Shown here: positions 60,365 through 64,000 of the stretch, piece after piece
How positions within the stretch are numbered: position 1 is the first letter of the stretch
How the letters are laid out: each line of letters begins with the position of its first letter
Origin: Paracrocinitomix sp039939375
GTDB taxonomy: Bacteria; Bacteroidota; Bacteroidia; Flavobacteriales_D; Crocinitomicaceae
Reading direction: 5' to 3'
Length of the DNA stretch: 64,000 bases
NCBI GenBank assembly: GCA_039939375.1
Contig: JBDVJO010000011.1
Location: 930,001-994,000, forward strand
Translations under genes and position numbers: made by a program
The notes under the pieces: generated by a model
Told to the model about the DNA's origin: nothing
The model's database searches: none
What the model saw: only the letters and a program-made list of their open reading frames with translations

Positions 60365-62238
60365 ATCACCTGCTGAATTTCGCAAAGGGTCTTATAGTAG
60401 CCATTGGCAGCGATTAACTCTTCGTGCGTTCCTTGCTCAACGATTTCGCCTTTTTTAAGAACGATAATTTCATCTGCATGACGAATAGTGCTCAGTCTAT
60501 GTGCGATAACCAAAGAGGTTCTACTTTTCATTACATTGTCTAAGGCTTCTTGCACCAATTTTTCGGATTCGGTATCTAGTGCTGAGGTGGCTTCATCAAG
60601 AATCATTATTGGAGAATTAGACAATACTGCGCGAGCTATGCTAATACGTTGCTTTTGTCCGCCGGATAGCTTGTTACCTCTGTCTCCAATGTTTGTCTCG
60701 TAACCATTTTCTGTGGCGGTGATAAAATCATGTGCATTTGCCACTTTTGCAGCGGCTTCAATTTCTTCTCTTGTAGCGTCTGGTCTGCCGAATGCAATGT
60801 TATTCGCAATGCTGTCGTTGAAGAGGATCGATTCTTGGGTGACCATTGAAATTAATCTTCTCAATGATGCTTTTTTCAAGGTTTTAATGTCTGTTCCGTC
60901 AATTTTGATTGCCCCACCCTGAACATCATGAAATCTAGGAATTAAATCAGAGATTGTTGATTTCCCAGAGCCTGATTCACCTACTAGTGCAATGGTTTGA
61001 CCTTTCTTTAGTGTAAATGAAACTTCATTTAAAACATCTTCTTCGGCATAAGCAAATCGAACATTATCAAACCGAACTTCTTCTTCAAAAGAAGTTTTCT
61101 CTTCGGCATTTTCAGCATCCTTAACCTTATCTTCTAAATCTAAAACGTTATTAATACGGTCAAGAGAAGCTCCTGCCTTACTCATAAATGCCATTCCGTT
61201 TGCGAATCCACTAACAGGTCTTAATAATTGAGAGAACACAATGATAAAAGTCATGAATTCACCGCCAGTTAATTCTCCTGGAACATCTACACCATCCACA
61301 ATAATTTGACCCCCGAAATAAACAATTGAAATCAAAACACAGGCCCCAAGAAATTCATTTAAAGGAGATGATAAATCTCTTTTTCTAAAGGATCTAGTCG
61401 CTATCTCTTGGTGATGGTCATTTTCTTTTCTAAATCGTTCCGTTGCTAATTTCTCTGCAGTAAATGCCTTAATAATTCTCACCCCACCTAAAGATTCCTC
61501 TAATACAGAAAGCAATACGCCCATTTGTTTTTGACTTTTTGCTGAAGTACGTTTCAAACTTTTTCCGATTCTTGAAATGACAAGGGCTGAAATTGGGAGT
61601 AGAATCAATGCAAATAGCGTTAACTCCATACTCCAAGAAAACAGGATAATCAGGTGTAATGCTATCGAAATTGGTTCTCTAAAAATCATGTCAATAGCAA
61701 AAACCACGGCAATCTCAATTTCATTCAAATCAGAAGTCATTCTTGAAAGTAAATCACCTTTTCGCTCATCTGAATAATAGGAGAGAGGTAAATGAATTGA
61801 ACGAGAAAACAAGCTAGATCTTAGGTCTCGAACTACCGCCATTCTCATGTAGGATTTGAAATAAATTGCACCATAACGGAACAAATTTTTCAAGAAAAAG
61901 GCAATAAGTACAGTAATACAGATAAATGCCAGTGCACCAACTTTTTCGTGGTCTACAACATATTCATACATAAAGAAATCATAATAATCACTGAAGTAGT
62001 CAAACATACCTTCAGATTTTGACCAGCTAGGTTCAGATACAACTTCCATTGGAGCGTCTGAAAATATAAGTTCTAAAAAAGGAACAAATAAAACCAATGA
62101 AAGCAAGTTGAATATGGTGAAAAGAATATTGCAAATGATGACCATAAGGGCCGTCATTCGGTGCAAAAATGCCAATTTCAATATTTGTAAAAATCCTTTC
62201 ACGGGCCACAAAAGTAGGACGATTTTGGTAATACGCAC
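60361..62238 (-). CDS. MsbA-like ABC exporter (fused permease and ATPase)
   Basis: Homodimeric type IV ABC exporter, 625 residues. The transmembrane domain covers about 1-340 (six helices, with RSSLFSRSIHLPLSYYSDERKGDLLSRMTSDL, cited in part). The ATPase domain has Walker A GESGSGKST, the signature LSGGQKQRISIARA, Walker B MILDEATSALD and the H-loop LVIAHRLSTI. It most resembles MsbA and other lipid flippases, but drug export is possible. The start is GTG at 62238; a GTG twelve codons later is an alternative. Confidence 0.92.
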   Translation of the reverse strand: MRITKIVLLLWPVKGFLQILKLAFLHRMTALMVIICNILFTIFNLLSLVLFVPFLELIFSDAPMEVVSEPSWSKSEGMFDYFSDYYDFFMYEYVVDHEKVGALAFICITVLIAFFLKNLFRYGAIYFKSYMRMAVVRDLRSSLFSRSIHLPLSYYSDERKGDLLSRMTSDLNEIEIAVVFAIDMIFREPISIALHLIILFSWSMELTLFALILLPISALVISRIGKSLKRTSAKSQKQMGVLLSVLEESLGGVRIIKAFTAEKLATERFRKENDHHQEIATRSFRKRDLSSPLNEFLGACVLISIVYFGGQIIVDGVDVPGELTGGEFMTFIIVFSQLLRPVSGFANGMAFMSKAGASLDRINNVLDLEDKVKDAENAEEKTSFEEEVRFDNVRFAYAEEDVLNEVSFTLKKGQTIALVGESGSGKSTISDLIPRFHDVQGGAIKIDGTDIKTLKKASLRRLISMVTQESILFNDSIANNIAFGRPDATREEIEAAAKVANAHDFITATENGYETNIGDRGNKLSGGQKQRISIARAVLSNSPIMILDEATSALDTESEKLVQEALDNVMKSRTSLVIAHRLSTIRHADEIIVLKKGEIVEQGTHEELIAANGYYKTLCEIQQVI

Positions 62239-62346
62239 AAAATCACGATTTGTTTTGTTGAAGAGGAGTTTATTTTAAAATTTAATTTCATTGAGCTTTA
62301 TTAGGTTTCACAAGGCTTGATTCAAGGTTAAATCAAAATGATATAT

Positions 62347-62354
62347 TAAATTTG
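62347..62354 (+). promoter_or_regulatory. -7 element for rbfA
   Basis: TAAATTTG matches TAnnTTTG exactly, 26 bases before the rbfA start. The nearest TTG is 27 bases upstream, a long spacing. Confidence 0.45.
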
Positions 62355-62379
62355 TACTAAATTATACCAGAGGTATTTT

Positions 62380-62721
62380 ATGGCATCAATAAGACAAAAA
62401 AAGATAGAAGCAGTATTACAACAAGAGTTGAGCACTGTGTTTAGAGAGCAGGCAAGAACAATTTGTTTAGGAGCAATGGTGTCGGTGACGGTGGTTAATG
62501 TAGCGCCAGACATGTCATTTGCTAAGGTGTATGTTTCCATTTTTGGTGGATCTTCTACAAATAAAGAAGTGTTAGAAAACATCAATCAACATAAAGGTGA
62601 AGTGAGGTATGAAATTGGAAAGAGACTAGGAAAGAGCTTTAGAATTATTCCAAATCTTGCTTTTCATATTGACGATTCATTAGATTATGCAGAAGAAATA
62701 GATCGCTTGTTAAAAGAGTAA
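62380..62721 (+). CDS. rbfA: ribosome-binding factor A
   Basis: Small KH-like protein (113 residues) for late 30S subunit maturation. RQKKIEAVLQQELSTVFRE, DMSFAKVYVSIFG, IGKRLGKSFRIIPNLAFHIDDSLDYAEEIDRLL (in part) are the family pattern. Its stop overlaps the next ATG by one base. Confidence 0.95.
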   Translation: MASIRQKKIEAVLQQELSTVFREQARTICLGAMVSVTVVNVAPDMSFAKVYVSIFGGSSTNKEVLENINQHKGEVRYEIGKRLGKSFRIIPNLAFHIDDSLDYAEEIDRLLKE

Positions 62722-63935
62722 TGAACTCTTCTTTTTTCATAGCGAAGAGGTATCTATTTTCTAAGAAATCACATAATGTAATTAACATTATTTCAGGGGT
62801 GTCTGTGTTTGGAATAACAGTTTCAACTGCAGCACTTGTTATCGTTTTGTCTGCTTTTAATGGAATTGAAAATCTGGTGATATCTCTTTTTTCAAATTTT
62901 GAACCAGATGTAAAAATTGAAGCTGCTTATACCAAGTCTTTTAATGCAGATTTTATTCCCGAAGAAGTCTATCAAATTGAAGATTTACAAAACTATTCAA
63001 AGGTGATTGAAGAAATTGCCATCATAAAAAATGACGAGCAATTTATTATTGGAACCATTAAAGGCGTAGAAAATTCCTTTTTAACTATGTGTAAAATGGA
63101 GGAGAACCTCCTTGATGGAACTACTCAATTATATTCGGGAGACCAACCCGTTGGCTTGGTTGGTGCTGGTGCATTAGAAAATTTAAGTGGATATATTTAT
63201 GAGTCAGATTTTCCAGCCGAGAACTTTACAGTCTACTCACCAAACCGAAATCAAAAAATTTCAAGAAGAAATTTAGATGCCTTTACCACTTCTCGAATTC
63301 CTATTGTAGGAACTTTTTCATTTAACAATGAAGTAGATCAAGAGTATCTTGTGGTTCCTCTTGAATTTGCAGCAGAGATTTTAGATTATGGAAATGAAAT
63401 TACATCCGTAGAACTTGATTTTCCTGACGGCACCGATACAGATGCTAAAAAAGCAGAGTTGATTCAAATCTTAGGTCCAAACTTTAAAGTGAAAACGAAT
63501 TACGAGCAAAACGAGTTAATTTATCAAACCAGTAAAAGTGAAAAATGGATAACAACCTTGCTGCTCGCTTTTATTTTCTTTTTGGCTACTTTCAATATGA
63601 TTGCTTCCATAACAATGTTGGTGATTGAAAAGAAAGATAACATGAAAACCCTATTCGCCCTAGGAGCGAAAGAACAGCAACTACATAAGATATTCTATTA
63701 TGAAGGTTTGTTAATTAACGGGTTAGGCTTGGTTTTTGGTCTTGTTTTAGGATACGGTATATGTTTTCTTCAGCAGCAAGTAGGCTTTATTAGAATGGAG
63801 GGAAGCATGGTTGAATATTTTCCAATTACATTTAAATGGGACGATCTCTTTGTGATTTTAGGAATAACTATGATATTTGGAGTGATTGCCGCATATTTGC
63901 CGAGCAAATTTTTAATTAAAAGAATTTTAAAATGA
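62721..63935 (+). CDS. ABC transporter permease, LolE/FtsX type
   Basis: A 404-residue permease of the MacB/LolCE/FtsX family. The topology is one N-terminal helix (about 20-45), a large periplasmic domain (about 46-270) and three C-terminal helices (about 275-300, 325-350 and 375-395). SKKSHNVINIISGVSVFGITVSTAALVIVLSAFNG (in part) is the typical start. It may be the lipoprotein-releasing permease; the ATPase LolD is not adjacent here. It overlaps the next gene by 4 bases. Confidence 0.9.
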   Translation: MNSSFFIAKRYLFSKKSHNVINIISGVSVFGITVSTAALVIVLSAFNGIENLVISLFSNFEPDVKIEAAYTKSFNADFIPEEVYQIEDLQNYSKVIEEIAIIKNDEQFIIGTIKGVENSFLTMCKMEENLLDGTTQLYSGDQPVGLVGAGALENLSGYIYESDFPAENFTVYSPNRNQKISRRNLDAFTTSRIPIVGTFSFNNEVDQEYLVVPLEFAAEILDYGNEITSVELDFPDGTDTDAKKAELIQILGPNFKVKTNYEQNELIYQTSKSEKWITTLLLAFIFFLATFNMIASITMLVIEKKDNMKTLFALGAKEQQLHKIFYYEGLLINGLGLVFGLVLGYGICFLQQQVGFIRMEGSMVEYFPITFKWDDLFVILGITMIFGVIAAYLPSKFLIKRILK

Positions 63936-64000
63936 AAAGTTTAATTGTAGGATTGTCGATTTTTATCTCAATAATATCTGTAGCCCAAGACAGGATGACG
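63932..64000 (+). CDS. exported protein, 3' part beyond the window
   Basis: The ATG at 63932 overlaps the permease stop (ATGA). The visible 23 residues (MKSLIVGLSIFISIISVAQ and onward) form a signal peptide with cleavage near VAQ-D. Nothing can be said of its function. Confidence 0.7.
   Translation, partial: MKSLIVGLSIFISIISVAQDRMT

Noticed and set aside
1..64000. Prophage, plasmid or integrated island
   Set aside because: No integrase, transposase, phage structural or replication genes, and the gene set is mostly conserved chromosomal functions.

Overview
The window is chromosomal DNA from a low-GC member of the Bacteroidota, most likely order Flavobacteriales (a Crocinitomicaceae-like lineage is my guess, not shown). 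The evidence is: type IX secretion sorting domains of type A (CDS at 40252 and 55797) and type B (33649); promoters of the Bacteroidota form (TAnnTTTG, e.g. TACATTTG before rplM and TATCTTTG before panD and metH); mostly weak Shine-Dalgarno sequences; a methionine synthase split into two genes; and a caa3-type oxidase operon with two subunit III genes. I see no transposase, integrase, CRISPR array or rRNA. The only RNA gene is one tRNA-Leu.

Layout. 1-3864 (minus): cytochrome oxidase assembly and subunits (ctaB, two subunit III genes, subunit IV, a SCO-like protein cut by the window edge). 3941-11769 (minus): surface polysaccharide genes (two Wzi barrels around a WecA/TagO-like transferase, GDP-fucose synthesis by gmd and fcl, a CysQ-like phosphatase) ending upstream with deoC. 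11833-13335 (minus): a TonB-like protein, a VanZ-like protein and gcvH. 13452-17062 (plus): prfB, a candidate sigma-54 transcript with a 20-residue peptide, panD, a flippase-like protein, an RfaE2-like adenylyltransferase and a MazG-like enzyme. 17063-25365: an AddB-like nuclease, bcp, recA, a TPR lipoprotein, a membrane protein and a PurF-like enzyme. 25530-29693 (plus): the translation cluster rplM-rpsI-rpsB-tsf, then pyrH-frr. 29694-30305: a small GIY-YIG nuclease gene between palindromic elements. 30397-46295: a response regulator, folK, an abundant-looking OmpA/TPR lipoprotein, a large T9SS adhesin, tRNA-Leu, several lipoproteins, a cysteine-dioxygenase-like cupin, a CotH protein, an epimerase and a WG-repeat protein. 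46310-51335 (minus): a methionine synthase operon under a SAM-I riboswitch. 51348-64000: a DUF1800/DUF1501 pair, hemF, a T9SS sialidase-fold protein, a PrsW protease, an MsbA-like exporter, rbfA and a LolE-like permease.

The most unusual parts are these. (1) The SAM-I riboswitch carries a palindromic, repeat-like element in its P4 arm. Its operon holds the two halves of metH separated by a QueF-like protein without the catalytic cysteine and by a four-helix-bundle gene, with a 14-copy heptamer repeat between those two. (2) A GIY-YIG gene lies between palindromes with shared TCGA arms and GAA loops, and related palindromes sit inside other RNA hairpins here. (3) A textbook -24/-12 promoter precedes a tiny hydrophobic peptide. 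(4) A subunit III of cytochrome oxidase has a triple-repeat insertion of about 170 residues.

All family names come from reading translations and motifs. No database search was run.
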